Assembly: GCA_022414725.1 (NCBI GenBank) | Contig: CM039463.1 | Coordinates: forward strand, 91,398,888-91,462,887 | Source of the DNA: Microglena sp. YARC | Taxonomy: Eukaryota; Chlorophyta; Chlorophyceae; Chlamydomonadales; Chlamydomonadaceae | Length of the DNA stretch: 64,000 nt | Direction of reading: 5' to 3' | Shown here: in pieces, positions 18,655 to 28,016 of the stretch | How positions within the stretch are numbered: the first letter of the stretch is position 1 | How the letters are laid out: every line of letters starts with the position of its first letter | Notes under the pieces: model-generated | Seen by the model: the letters and a program-made list of their open reading frames with translations, nothing else | Database searches by the model: none | What the model was told of the DNA's origin: nothing | Made by a program: the position numbers and the translations under genes

Positions 18655-19401
18655 ATGTGGCATGAGACATGCTTCTTGTGGCACGAGCTGGCCAGTCATA
18701 TATCTGCGGTCGACATGTATGTATTGTCCTTGACATGCAATGCTGCTAGGAAGTACTACATGCGCAATCTACTCCAGCTTGCGGTACTTGACGTCACAGA
18801 ACTGTCATTGCGAAGTGCATGGACCATTCTGTCGCATGTGCACTGCAAGCAGGTAGCCATTCCCACGAGCTTGCGCCAAACTGAGTTCCTACACAACAAA
18901 AGAGTATTGACAACAGGGGCTGACTGGGCAGCACGCAAGGGACACTTGCCCCTATTGCAATGGCTGCTGTTGAATACTGAGGAGGTTTGCACGACTTATG
19001 CATTCGACTTGGCAGCACGCAATGGGCATATGAACGTTCTGTTGTGGCTGCATGACAATGGCTTAGGCGGCACTAGGACATCGGCCGATTGGGCGGCATT
19101 TACTGGTCACCTACATATTGTAAAATGGTTGTATGACAACACAAACTTTAAGTGTTCTGAGAATGCTACCATGATTGCTGCAGGCAATGGGGACCTTGAA
19201 ATGTTGCTGTGGTTGCACGCGCAAGGTGTCACATGTAACACGAGTTGTGCAAACTTTGGATTCGCCTGCGAGCATGAAGGAATCCTGCAGTTCCTTGAAT
19301 CCGTGGGATGCAAACGATGCATAGACGAAGCAAACACTAACATCATAAAAAATATTCGACACATCATTGAGTGTGAGCGACTAACATCCGCTCGGAACTG
19401 A
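18655..19401 (+). CDS. ankyrin-repeat protein, giant-virus type
   Basis: ATG 18655 is chosen because the upstream open part has no initiator ATG. About 248 residues. The N-terminus (ASHISAVDMYVLSLTCNAAR) resembles the F-box-like leader of viral ankyrin proteins. Then at least four repeats of the type A-x-x-G-H-x-x-[VIL]-[VL]-x-W-L-x-x-N: ADWAARKGHLPLLQWLL, AFDLAARNGHMNVLLWLHDN, ADWAAFTGHLHIVKWLYDN and ATMIAAGNGDLEMLLWLHAQ. Such proteins are thought to bind host factors or ubiquitin ligases. Confidence 0.8.
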   Translation: MWHETCFLWHELASHISAVDMYVLSLTCNAARKYYMRNLLQLAVLDVTELSLRSAWTILSHVHCKQVAIPTSLRQTEFLHNKRVLTTGADWAARKGHLPLLQWLLLNTEEVCTTYAFDLAARNGHMNVLLWLHDNGLGGTRTSADWAAFTGHLHIVKWLYDNTNFKCSENATMIAAGNGDLEMLLWLHAQGVTCNTSCANFGFACEHEGILQFLESVGCKRCIDEANTNIIKNIRHIIECERLTSARN

Positions 19402-19833
19402 AGCCGGTACAAGGAATCCTGTTGTTGCACGAGTGTACACACGACAATTTGTTTGACTAAGCTTTTTCACATGTATTTTGAATGTGGCTCCCGCGTCCAA
19501 TCAGGCAGCTCTGGTCATGTATGATGGCAAGGAACCTGACATGAAGACGAAAGAATGTTCCCTACCTTGTTTTTGCCAAGACGGTCCCTCGTCTAGCCTC
19601 ATCCGGTGGTAGACTAAGTAGGATTCAGTGCCTTGCACAACTGCTACTTGTCCAGTCCTCCTGCGTACAATGAACACGAAAAAAATTCCTTTTCTCCTGC
19701 CCCATGGATTGCTACACCATTAGGTTACACTCCGGTGTGGCCGTACACTCTCGAAAGGTAGAAGAAGAATAGCGTACGAGTCCTCAGTCACACTCACTGA
19801 GCTTCACTGAGCTTCACTGAGCTTCACTGAACC

Positions 19834-20628
19834 TTGAACAAATATAAACCCCTCATCGTCGTCTCATCTAATCACGATGAAGATACCAACATTGAGCATG
19901 TTATGCATGAAGCAGATTCCTTCCAACGTATGGCGCAGTTTGACAATACACATTCAGAGCTGCCTGTACCCGCGCCAATGGAGATCTGCAATCACGTCAC
20001 TGCAAGGGCATTTGCTCCGTTGCTCACGACGCAGGATGGCTTCGTTATTGCAATTGCAGGAGGACCAGGATGCTTGCCATTGGTCGTTGGCCCCAACAAA
20101 CACCGTCGTACACAACACAGCTCTGGCTTTCGAGACCTTACGCCACGGCGACCACGTTGTTGTGATGATCGGGGGGTGTCGCAATGGTTATGCACACCAT
20201 GGCATTGTATCTCGCCCTCACACCAGCGATACACCAAGCATCGCTAACTTCAGCTCCCCACCGGGAATAGCAAAATGCGCGATGCCAAACTTCAGTTTGT
20301 GCGCTACGACGTGTTCTTAGCTGGACACCGCACGTTTGGATGCGTGCCTTGCAGGGGTGAGGAAGGAGACGAGGCGATGCAACGTGAGCGAGCAGTCAAC
20401 ATTGCCGGTCTGCTTATCCAGTTGCCCCATGCAATCTTGCACGAGTACCACCTTATCAGAAGGAACTGTGAGTGTTTCGCCTGGATGTGCAAGACGGGTT
20501 GCGTGCATACATCATCCGATCAGGTGGATCGCATTCTGCGCGCCATTACAACATATTTTAGGAAAGGGGATAGATCGTTCATTCTGCAGTCAGGCATGAT
20601 CGCATCAAAATCTTGTGTAGTGTCTTAG
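19834..20628 (+). pseudogene. LRAT/NlpC-P60-like protein broken by frameshifts
   Basis: Three frames together make one LRAT-like domain. Frame 1 holds the leader, frame 2 contains LRHGDHVVVMIGG then YAHHGIV (the first catalytic His region), and frame 1 again, from 20275, has RRNCECFAWMCKTG (the catalytic Cys in the N-C-E-x-F motif). The same order is intact in the gene at 40343-40975. LRAT-fold enzymes act as acyltransferases or phospholipases. Two indels, near 20090 and 20270, prevent translation as one chain, so this is probably a dead paralogue. Confidence 0.65.
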
Positions 20629-20890
20629 CCCGCATATCCACACGCACCCTCTCCTGGTATTGGTTTTGACCCGGGATCTAATCCAAAAATATTGGAGCAA
20701 CCAAATCATTGCTCCATGACATGTTGAGCCAAGAGCATGATGGCCTGGCTGAATGCTACCGTTGAATTTAAGCTAGTCCGCGAGGAACCGAGTGGGTGGG
20801 CGACCGGAGGGGGGCCCACAGTTCACATCAACTACGTAACTTTTAAGTCTTACACAATGTGTAAGTTGTTTGTAAAAGATTCTTGGGAGG
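20629..20890. other. no clear gene; repeat IV fragment
   Basis: 20765-20830 (GTCCGCGAGGAACCGAGTGG, GGGCCCACAGTTCACATCAAC) is the inverted GC-rich core of repeat IV. The 63-codon frame at 20737 runs through it and through the following IS607-type end, so I do not treat it as a gene. Confidence 0.5.
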
Positions 20891-20930
20891 TTGCAACAGT
20901 AGTTGCCTCGTTTGCTTTCCGAAAATAACT
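20891..20930 (+). mobile_element. IS607-type left-end-like sequence
   Basis: GGAGGTTGCAACAGTAGTTGCC then TCGTTTGCTTTCCGAAAATAA matches the sequence just upstream of the IS607 recombinase at 63613 (63351-63424). Only about 40 bp remain. Confidence 0.55.
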
Positions 20931-21044
20931 AAGCGGCGGAACGCTGTCGATACCAAATGGTGGTCATGACAAGCAGAGCCCCCGTATTCATGGAAAAAAT
21001 ACAGAGAATGGGGTCTAGTTGACGTGGTTATTAAGTGGCCACGT

Positions 21045-21419
21045 CTAGTTGACTTGGTTTCGCACGATGAAAGGCACGAGCACGTGACTGACCATGTGAT
21101 TCCTTCTCCTCTGGAGGTGTTCGCGGTATCGCTCTGCGATCACTCGAACTGCCTTACTGACGCGCAGCCCAGATATGCAAATCACCTGGAAGAAGAACTC
21201 CTGGATTTCTGTATCAAAGTAAGAGATCGACAGTGTATCGGCGCCAAAGAAGTCGATGTTGATGTCCTTGGATCCAGGTCGGATGATGTACAGCCTCTCC
21301 AATATGAGGTAGATGGTAGATGGTACTTCGGTCATACACAAGGCTTCCAGCGCAAACAACTTGTGTCTGTTCCTTTTGTCCATATACAATTTGGAGTCAA
21401 AGCATTCAGACATGTCCAT
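21045..21419 (-). CDS. hypothetical protein
   Basis: 124 residues. Starts MDMSECFDSKLYMDKRNRHK with a hydrophobic middle (STIYLILERLYIIRPG) and a basic helical C-terminus. No family recognised. Its ATG lies 11 bp from the TACAG end of the Family I transposon at 21431, so the native promoter has been displaced, or the transposon end now supplies it. Confidence 0.5.
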   Translation of the reverse strand: MDMSECFDSKLYMDKRNRHKLFALEALCMTEVPSTIYLILERLYIIRPGSKDINIDFFGADTLSISYFDTEIQEFFFQVICISGLRVSKAVRVIAERYREHLQRRRNHMVSHVLVPFIVRNQVN

Positions 21420-21658
21420 TCCATAGATCTTACAGTCGGAGACGCAATTTGTGGGACACCCTACCGGTGACCCTTGAACCCAATGGGTAGATCAGCTAAA
21501 GGCGAGTACATATTTTTGCCCTTCATCTCTGTATTTCAGCATTTAAGCTGGCCCAAAGGATAACAAGGCAAGCTGCTGACAAACCCAGGTGGATAGGTCG
21601 GTTTAGCGCTCACACTCGCCTCGATGGAAACTGTGGTTTTGGGGGGAGGCGAGGGAAC

Positions 21659-23546
21659 TCAGAATGCCTCAGGTCGCTCTCTCCCGTCCATACACGTTGT
21701 CAGAAGCAGAAGAAGGTTCTTGGCAGCGTTCACGTCTCGGTTCCAGGTTGCACCACAGCGCACATTGGATGATGCGCTTTTGACACTGTCTCTACAGTGC
21801 AGTACTTTGTGGACCTTGACGTTCTTCACCACCATCTTCTGCTTCTCAACAGTTATAGACCCGTCGATTGGGGACTCTTTGCAAACTCCGCGCCAGACTA
21901 CGCTGTCTGCCTTCATGTTGACAAGCCTCTGGAAGCAGCCGTGACATTTACAAGAAGTGTTGCGTTCGTCGACGTTTTTGAACAAAACATTCTTACGACG
22001 TGAGAGGCACCTCCTGATCTCTTTGATGGGCCCAGAACATGAACGACTGATACCATACCCTTGGTTGGACCAGTTGCCGAAGCCAACAACGGTCGTCTGT
22101 GCCCTTGGTGCAATCATATCGCATACCTTTCCAATCGTCTTCTGTTTACCAACGTATCGAAAGAATCGCATAGATCGGTAGCCTTTGTTGGCTCTGTGTT
22201 GTAGGAGGATCGGGAGCGCTTTGAGATAAGCTCTGACATGGTCCTGCAGGACGACCATGTTGCTCGTATTTGGCGATGGAATGGACTTCACGAGGTATTG
22301 AGTCTCGTCATTCCATTTGTAGGTGCGACGCTTGCTTGTATTGTACCCAGCAACTTCGCTAAAGCGAGCCGAGCTGAAAAGACTCGATGCGACCTGCAGA
22401 AGATGCTACCGTGACGATATCTGTCATTCCAGGGTCTACTCCGACACGCAGCGCACCCACTGCGTCCTTGCACTCTACGATATTTGCGTCCTTGGGATAG
22501 CCTGCGTTTTCTCCTTCTTCAACGACCTCTTCTTTACCCTTCTGCTTCATTGGGACGGATACCCCTTTACCGTCGCTGAGGATTCGGTTGTCAAAGCGAG
22601 ACCTTTTCGTCTCAAGACCTTGGACATTAAAGTACTTTCGCCACAGCATTGTATGGTTCTCGTAACGTCCATTGCCAAAGACGCTCTCGAGTGGCGAATC
22701 ACCCATGCTGAGAAGCTTCATGAAAGTCATGGACGATATCGGGACGTACGAAATTGTGAAGCCGTTCTTGCGAGGAAGGATACTGAACAGACGGGGGTGA
22801 CTTTTTTTTGTTTTTTTATCCTTCGGATCCACTCGTCCGACCTCTCCCAACTCTGTAAGCACGTGATGGAACAATCGCATTGTCAGGTGCGCTCTAGTGT
22901 TGAACTGCTTCCCTTTTGGCAGCGGAAAGAGAGCCCTCAAGTTAATGACAACCTCTTTGATGTGGATCGCATGAACGAGGCCCTCTGGGATGATTGTGTC
23001 GATTTTCGATTCTGGGTACTGGACCACCGCTTTGACAATCTTCTTGAAATGTTTCTTCAGAGAGGGATGTTTCAAGCGCAGGTACTTGATAACGACCCTG
23101 TCAACGTTTGCCCAGACGCTGTTGCACGCCATCGTCGCCATTTGTATTGAGACGTCTGCGATTATTTGTCCCCAAGGACGAATGTCCTCCTTCACGTAGC
23201 CTGCAGGTCTTAGGGCGTCGAAAGCAACCATGGTATCATTGAAGCTCTGGCCCAGAGTATCCTTTCGAACATTGGAGGTTGATACCGCAAGGAGGCACCT
23301 GTAATAAAAGATCCGATCCAGGTGTGGTAACTGCTTGACGTCAAAGTCTCCATCATCGAGGCATCTTGTGATATGAAAGTTTGCGAATAAGTATGCCTCT
23401 GCAACTGCGTGGTTGATTAAGAGTACCATGCTTTGTATCCTTGAGGAGATCTGATGCCTCGATACATCCATGCACAGAGAATTAAGCGTCTTCTTGACGA
23501 CGCTGATGTTAATATCGTCATCTCCTTTGTCTTGCACTACCCCCAT
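21659..23546 (-). pseudogene. Fanzor nuclease, copy 2
   Basis: Starts MGVVQDKGDD at 23546. One extra A near 22380 (GAAAAGACTC against GAAAGACTC) shifts the frame after RuvC-I (GVDPGMTDIVT). The remainder (22291-21659) is open and keeps VDERNTSCKCHGC and RDVNAAKNLL in one frame, unlike copies 1, 3 and 5. A TGA replaces a Cys codon after RPEAF, shortening the tail by about 45 residues compared with copy 4. Only the single-base insertion separates this copy from a nearly complete frame. Confidence 0.85.
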
Positions 23547-23626
23547 TAAGAGGGGGTGAGTATTCTTTTTCTTTTGGTGATATAATATTGCACCCACATT
23601 TCCTTATACACATTTCCTACGTTATC

Positions 23627-24057
23627 ATGATTGATGCTGAGATAAGACACCGAGCGGTTGTTCACTACAAATACTATAATCGTAGTTTGAGGAAAGTTAG
23701 TTTGCTGTACAAAGTATCAAAATCATCACTCCAACGTTGGGTCACCAAAGCCAATATAAAACATCATCGGAAGAAAAGGGTGAGTGTCATTACAGAAGAT
23801 ATCGAGGCTGCTATATAACAACTGATTGACTCCAATCCCTTCTTGACAATGTCTCAGCTTGCAGAGGGTGTGACTTCTCTGTCCTCTGTCAAGATGTCTC
23901 CAAAAACTTGTGGACGCTACACACGCAAACTTGGTTACACCCGCAAGCGCGCATACAAAACAGTTCGGCACAAGAATGACCACAAATCTTCTGTCGACCG
24001 TTTTTGTAAGGAGTATTTAGCCGTTCCAACATCGGATTTGTTAAGCATCGATGATGC
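23627..24057 (+). pseudogene. IS630/Tc1-type transposase, truncated
   Basis: ATG 23627 begins MIDAEIRHRAVVHYKYYNRS. TAA at 23816-23818 replaces a lysine codon. The frame continues through KTCGRYTRKLGYTRKRAYK to VPTSDLLSIDDA, where similarity stops at the first catalytic Asp region. The adjoining open sequence to 24337 (EWRQRIAQWLVENPNCRAWP) is unrelated and may be a fragment of another gene. Confidence 0.8.
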
Positions 24058-24370
24058 AGAAACGTGCCTTTCATGTAAGCGTTACATGTGTCACATATGT
24101 ATAGATCCGTCAAACGCCCCCCCCGATCATACATTGACATACGGACGGTTTGTAGGGTTAGGAGACACGCAAAATGAATCGATTACAGAGTGGCGCCAAC
24201 GAATCGCGCAATGGTTGGTAGAGAACCCCAACTGCAGAGCCTGGCCGATACCACACACTATAAGCCCCGAAGGCAATGCCCTAGTTGTCAAAAGATTCAC
24301 ATGGTGCGCCAGATGTGACGGTTATACAGCAGTTTGACTTTTCATTCTACTTTTTGATACCTCTTCACCC

Positions 24371-24450
24371 CCCCAACGTTTCCCAAAAGCAACGATCTGC
24401 AGTCTGGATGATTATAAGGTGTGTCCCACTTTATTTGAGAAATACTTGTA
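24371..24450 (+). mobile_element. Family II right end, solo
   Basis: CCAACGTTTCCCAAAAGCAACG stem-loop, GATCTGCAGTCTGGATGATT and GTGTCCCACTTTATTTGAGA, ending in ACTTGTA. It finishes 30 bp upstream of the RNA ligase start. Confidence 0.85.
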
Positions 24451-24480
24451 AGGCTCCACCGACACCTGTATGTTAGTCGA

Positions 24481-25470
24481 ATGCCGGCCTTCATTCCATT
24501 TCCCCCGATACAGCAGTTCAGGAACGTCCTGAAAGAGTTGCCGTACGTCTTCGGAAGCGCAATCCCGCAGACGCTCAAGTTCCGAGGCACGGTCAAACTG
24601 CACGGGACGCACTCGGACATTGTGAGGCACTTCATTACTGGAACCCCTGACTTCGTCGACACCATTCAGTCTCGAAACAGAATCCTGTTAGTCGACAACG
24701 ACAACCAAGGCTGCCACATGTTTCTGACTGCGAAGAAGTACTCCGATCTGTTCGATCGTATCCAAGCGATCCATGGAGCAGATATAAGATCGAACATCGT
24801 CGTATGTGGCGAGTACTGCGGTAAAGGTGTGCAGAGCAAGGTGGCCCTGTGTAAGCTCGCCAAGATGTTTGTGATATTTGCGATCAGAATCGACTATGAA
24901 TGGGTTGACATGACCAAGTACAGCACGGTGTTCTGTCAGGAGGAATGGATCTTCGACATCTGGAACTTTCCGACGTACGAGGTGGAAGTCGACATGAGCG
25001 ACACGCAGCCCGCGCAAGACTACATGGCGGATCTCACGAACGCCGTGGATGCAGAGTGTCCGTTCGCGTACCAGCTGGCCGGCGTCAAGGGTTGTGGCGA
25101 GGGCATCGTGTGGACGTGCGTAGACCACCCATCGTCTCGTCTGTGGTTCAAGACGAAGGGCAAGACGCATTGCACCGCCGTCACGAAGCAAGCGGTGCCG
25201 TTGCAGACAGAGTACATCAAGACTGTGACCGAGTTCGTCGAGTCCGTCACGACCGAGTCTCGGTTGAGCCAAGGCATCGAGTGCCTGGTTGAACAGGGCG
25301 TGGAGTTGCGGATACATAGCGTCTCTGAGTTTTCGTCATGGGTGTGCCGAGACGTGTTCAAGGAGGAACGAGACACTATCGAAGAAAACGGATTCAATGT
25401 GAACGACGTTCGTAAGGCGTTGTACAGGAAAGCAGGGAACTGGTACAAACAAAGGGTGGCAACCGCATAA
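24481..25470 (+). CDS. RNA ligase (T4 Rnl2-like nucleotidyltransferase)
   Basis: 329 residues. Nucleotidyltransferase motifs occur in order: motif I FRGTVKLHGTHSDIV (Lys is the AMP-accepting residue, about residue 43), motif III-like VVCGEYCGKG (about 105), motif IV GCGEGIVWTC (about 212) and motif V WFKTKGKTH (about 228). Such enzymes seal nicked or broken RNA through ligase-AMP and RNA-adenylate intermediates; viral and phage members repair tRNA or mRNA. Size fits the Rnl2/RNA-ligase domain family plus a C-terminal helical part. It appears complete, with codon use more GC-rich than its neighbours. Its upstream region is a Family II transposon end. Confidence 0.85.
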   Translation: MPAFIPFPPIQQFRNVLKELPYVFGSAIPQTLKFRGTVKLHGTHSDIVRHFITGTPDFVDTIQSRNRILLVDNDNQGCHMFLTAKKYSDLFDRIQAIHGADIRSNIVVCGEYCGKGVQSKVALCKLAKMFVIFAIRIDYEWVDMTKYSTVFCQEEWIFDIWNFPTYEVEVDMSDTQPAQDYMADLTNAVDAECPFAYQLAGVKGCGEGIVWTCVDHPSSRLWFKTKGKTHCTAVTKQAVPLQTEYIKTVTEFVESVTTESRLSQGIECLVEQGVELRIHSVSEFSSWVCRDVFKEERDTIEENGFNVNDVRKALYRKAGNWYKQRVATA

Positions 25471-25881
25471 CTCAATATCTCGTGAAGAAGCGTAATTGTG
25501 CATGGTAAGTAAATTCAACTTAAAAGAAACCTGCCAAAATGGTCAGATGTAGCATGAGTCTGTGCTCTTCTCAATCCGTCTTGCGACACCCCCCCTACCC
25601 CATTCTTCTCCCACGCTTTCCGCCTGTTTGTCACAGTCCATATGTAGATACCGGCTACATTTAATATGAATACATATATTTGCGTTCGTGTGGCATACTT
25701 GACATGCCATGGTCATGCGTGTGCGTGTGCATGCATGCATTGATGCATTCGGTCGATGTGCCAAAGAGTTTCCGTCATCCCAATGGGGCTCCTCCTTAGG
25801 TATCAGTGCCTTGCACAACTGCTGCTTGTCCAGCCCCCCTGCGTACAATTAACACGAAACAAATTGTGATGATTAGTAAAA
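25471..25881. other. no gene seen; short dispersed repeat
   Basis: 25797-25862 (TCAGTGCCTTGCACAACTGC, CCCCTGCGTACAATTAACAC) recurs at 19625-19690. The minus-strand frames here overlap each other and show no motif. Confidence 0.4.
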
Positions 25882-26082
25882 ATGGATCCTGAGACGGTTG
25901 TTCTAGTTGGTGCTGGCACAAGTGACATGAAAATGCTGAATATCGGCTTGTGTATGCAGATGAGTGATTACAAGACCTGCATACAACAAGCACTAACTTT
26001 GTCATGCTCACTAAACAAACTAGAGAGTGTCCTCGCACTGATTTCTGCAGGATCGCATCCAACTAATAAGACGAGGGCATGA
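25882..26082 (+). CDS. small hypothetical protein
   Basis: 66 residues: MDPETVVLVGAGTSDMKM then a helical Leu-rich part with an ankyrin-like SVLALISAGSHP ending. It could be a remnant of a longer ankyrin gene. Weak support. Confidence 0.3.
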   Translation: MDPETVVLVGAGTSDMKMLNIGLCMQMSDYKTCIQQALTLSCSLNKLESVLALISAGSHPTNKTRA

Positions 26083-26170
26083 TCAGAGGAAGCAGCGCGT
26101 AATTCCCGGGCCTAAACCAATACCGGGTTCAGGGGATGCGTGTTGTTGATGGGCGACAAAAAAACATGAT

Positions 26171-26272
26171 GGTGTTCCACTGCAATGTGGGTTGCTACAC
26201 CATAAGGTTACACCATAAGGTGTACCGTACACTCCAGAAAGCGGTTTCATTTTAGTATTCCGTTGACTGTAA
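26171..26272 (-). mobile_element. MITE-C, right part
   Basis: GTTCCACTGCAATGTGGGTT, a duplicated ACCATAAGGT and the terminus CGGTTTCATTTTAGTATTCC then GTTGACTGTA. The end lies 5 bp before the phosphatase start codon. Confidence 0.75.
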
Positions 26273-26277
26273 ATAAG

Positions 26278-26811
26278 ATGCATATCGATAACCTGTTCAA
26301 GGTGTGCGACAATCTTTACCTATCAGGGCAAGAAGCAGCTCTCAACCACCAACTTTGTAAAACGTTGCAATTCAAGCTTGTTGTGAACTGCACAAACCAC
26401 ACACCGTACATAAAACCAAGGAACCACAACACAACATACATTAAGGTTGCTGTTGAAGACAACTGCAGGCAAAAAGAGGTCACGAAACTCACATCCCATC
26501 TCCCATATATTGTTGATGTTATGCATGGAGTGTTAAGTCAAAACAATGCCGTGCTTGTGCATTGTCGGTTGGGAAGACAACGGTCTGCAACAGTTGTTGC
26601 TGCTTATCTGATGTGGGAAAGATGCATAACGATGACAGATGCGATCAAGCACATTCAAAGGTTGAACCCCGCCGCATTCCAACCAGAAGCCAACTTTCAA
26701 CGGTCCCTTGAAATGTTTGAAGTTCACCTGAGGGGCACGGTCATCCATGGCGGTGCATCCTTGTCCCATCCCGATGACAACCATGAACAAGATCAGCGTG
26801 ACCATCTCTGA
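26278..26811 (+). CDS. dual-specificity protein phosphatase
   Basis: Starts MHIDNLFKVCDNLYLSGQEA, the N-terminal pattern of DSP domains (I-x-x-x-L-Y-L-[GS]). The active site is VLVHCRLGRQRSATVVAAYL (HCX5RS, about residues 97-107), followed by the AYLM helix and a substrate-side helix ending in NFQRSLEMFE. A general-acid Asp is likely in VAVEDNCRQK. About 155 residues of domain plus a short polar tail, like viral VH1-type phosphatases, which dephosphorylate Ser/Thr/Tyr on viral or host signalling proteins. Complete frame. Only 5 bp separate the MITE-C end from the ATG. Confidence 0.9.
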   Translation: MHIDNLFKVCDNLYLSGQEAALNHQLCKTLQFKLVVNCTNHTPYIKPRNHNTTYIKVAVEDNCRQKEVTKLTSHLPYIVDVMHGVLSQNNAVLVHCRLGRQRSATVVAAYLMWERCITMTDAIKHIQRLNPAAFQPEANFQRSLEMFEVHLRGTVIHGGASLSHPDDNHEQDQRDHL

Positions 26812-26928
26812 TCTGTATGCAAAAAAGAGCACACAACTTATGGGGGCTTCACGATGCGAAGGCATACAGCTAGGGACATTTGATATTGGGACACCTTCTA
26901 TTTTGGGGATTCTGAAAAGTTGACCAAT

Positions 26929-27936
26929 TCAAGATTTGTTACCGATCTTGTCAATACAGATACTGTCTTCAGGTGATTGACACAAAAAATTCAAGGCATC
27001 TAAAGACACTGAATTTACATGTTCAAAGTACCCTGAAAAGTCAAACTGATGGCTAACATCGTGCGCATCAATAATCCTTTTCAAAGCGTTACTGTAATCA
27101 AATATATCTGCTACATCTGGAATTATTGGGCACATGCAGCGATATTTTCGCTTGAGCAAACTAAAGACATTCTCAATAGCGTTAAACTCTGGACTGTAAG
27201 GAGGTACGAAGAGTGGTCGTATTCCTACAGAATCGAACATAGAAATCGTCTCCTTTGAATGATGGAACTGGATATTGTCAAGGACAGCGACTGTACCCCG
27301 CTGTACATGTAACTCAGATACAAACTGTAAAAAGTCGACTTTCTTGCAATTGTGATCAAGGATCTTGTAATGAACGATACCTTTAGCAGAAACGGCAGCA
27401 ATTAGTGTCAATTTGGACATTCGCAATGTCCTAGAAATTTGGATATTTAAACGTTTGCCGCGTTGACAGTACCCTCTGCGACAAGTGTCACCAATGTAAA
27501 AACCCGCCTCATCGATGCATAACAAATCCGATGTCGGAACGGCTAAATACTCCTTACAAAAACGGTTGACAGAAGATTTGTGGTCATTCTTGTGCCGAAC
27601 TGTTTTGTATGCGCCCTTGCGGGTGTAACCAAGTTTGCGTGTGTAGCGTCCACAAGTTTTTGGAGACATCTTGACAGAGGACAGAGAAGTCACACCCTCT
27701 GCAAGCTGAGACATTGTCAAGAAGGGATTGGAGTCAATCAGTTGTTTTATAGCAGCCTGGATATCTTCTGTAATGACACTCACCCTTTTCTTCCGATGAT
27801 GTTGTATATTGGCTTTGGTGACCCAACGTTGGAGTGATGATTTTGATACTTTGTACAGCAAACTAACTTTCCTCAAACTACGATTATAGTATTTGTAGTG
27901 AACAACCGCGCGGTGTCTTATCTCAGCATCAATCAT
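26929..27936 (-). CDS. IS630/Tc1-type DDE transposase, intact
   Basis: 335 residues from MIDAEIRHRAVVHYKYYNRS. An N-terminal helix-turn-helix pair (SLRKVSLLYKVSKSSLQRWV; TMSQLAEGVTSLSS) binds the terminal repeats. The catalytic acidic residues lie in LCIDEAGFYIG, VAVLDNIQFHHS and PPYSPEFNAIENVFSLLKRK, the D-D-E pattern of IS630/Tc1 enzymes, with the typical YSPxxNxIE signature. It cuts and pastes DNA at TA. This is the only family I transposase in the window with all three catalytic motifs in one frame, and may act on all TACAG-ended copies. Confidence 0.95.
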   Translation of the reverse strand: MIDAEIRHRAVVHYKYYNRSLRKVSLLYKVSKSSLQRWVTKANIQHHRKKRVSVITEDIQAAIKQLIDSNPFLTMSQLAEGVTSLSSVKMSPKTCGRYTRKLGYTRKGAYKTVRHKNDHKSSVNRFCKEYLAVPTSDLLCIDEAGFYIGDTCRRGYCQRGKRLNIQISRTLRMSKLTLIAAVSAKGIVHYKILDHNCKKVDFLQFVSELHVQRGTVAVLDNIQFHHSKETISMFDSVGIRPLFVPPYSPEFNAIENVFSLLKRKYRCMCPIIPDVADIFDYSNALKRIIDAHDVSHQFDFSGYFEHVNSVSLDALNFLCQSPEDSICIDKIGNKS

Positions 27937-28016
27937 GATAACGTAGGAAATGTGTATAAGGAAATGTGGGTGCAATATTATATCACCAAAAGAAAAAGAA
28001 TACTCACCCCCTCTTA
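27937..28016. promoter_or_regulatory. divergent intergenic region of transposase and Fanzor
   Basis: 80 bp separate the two start codons. It contains AATATTATATCACCAAAAGA and is conserved in copies 1, 2 and 5. It must hold promoters for both genes if they are expressed; no established promoter motif is identifiable. Confidence 0.45.

Larger units (their letters stand above)
21431..24057. mobile_element. Family I Fanzor/IS630 transposon, copy 2 (3' truncated)
   Basis: The left end TACAGTCGGAGACGCAATTT is complete. The right side breaks off inside the transposase coding region near 24057 and continues into unrelated sequence. Orientation is opposite to copies 1, 3 and 5. Confidence 0.85.
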
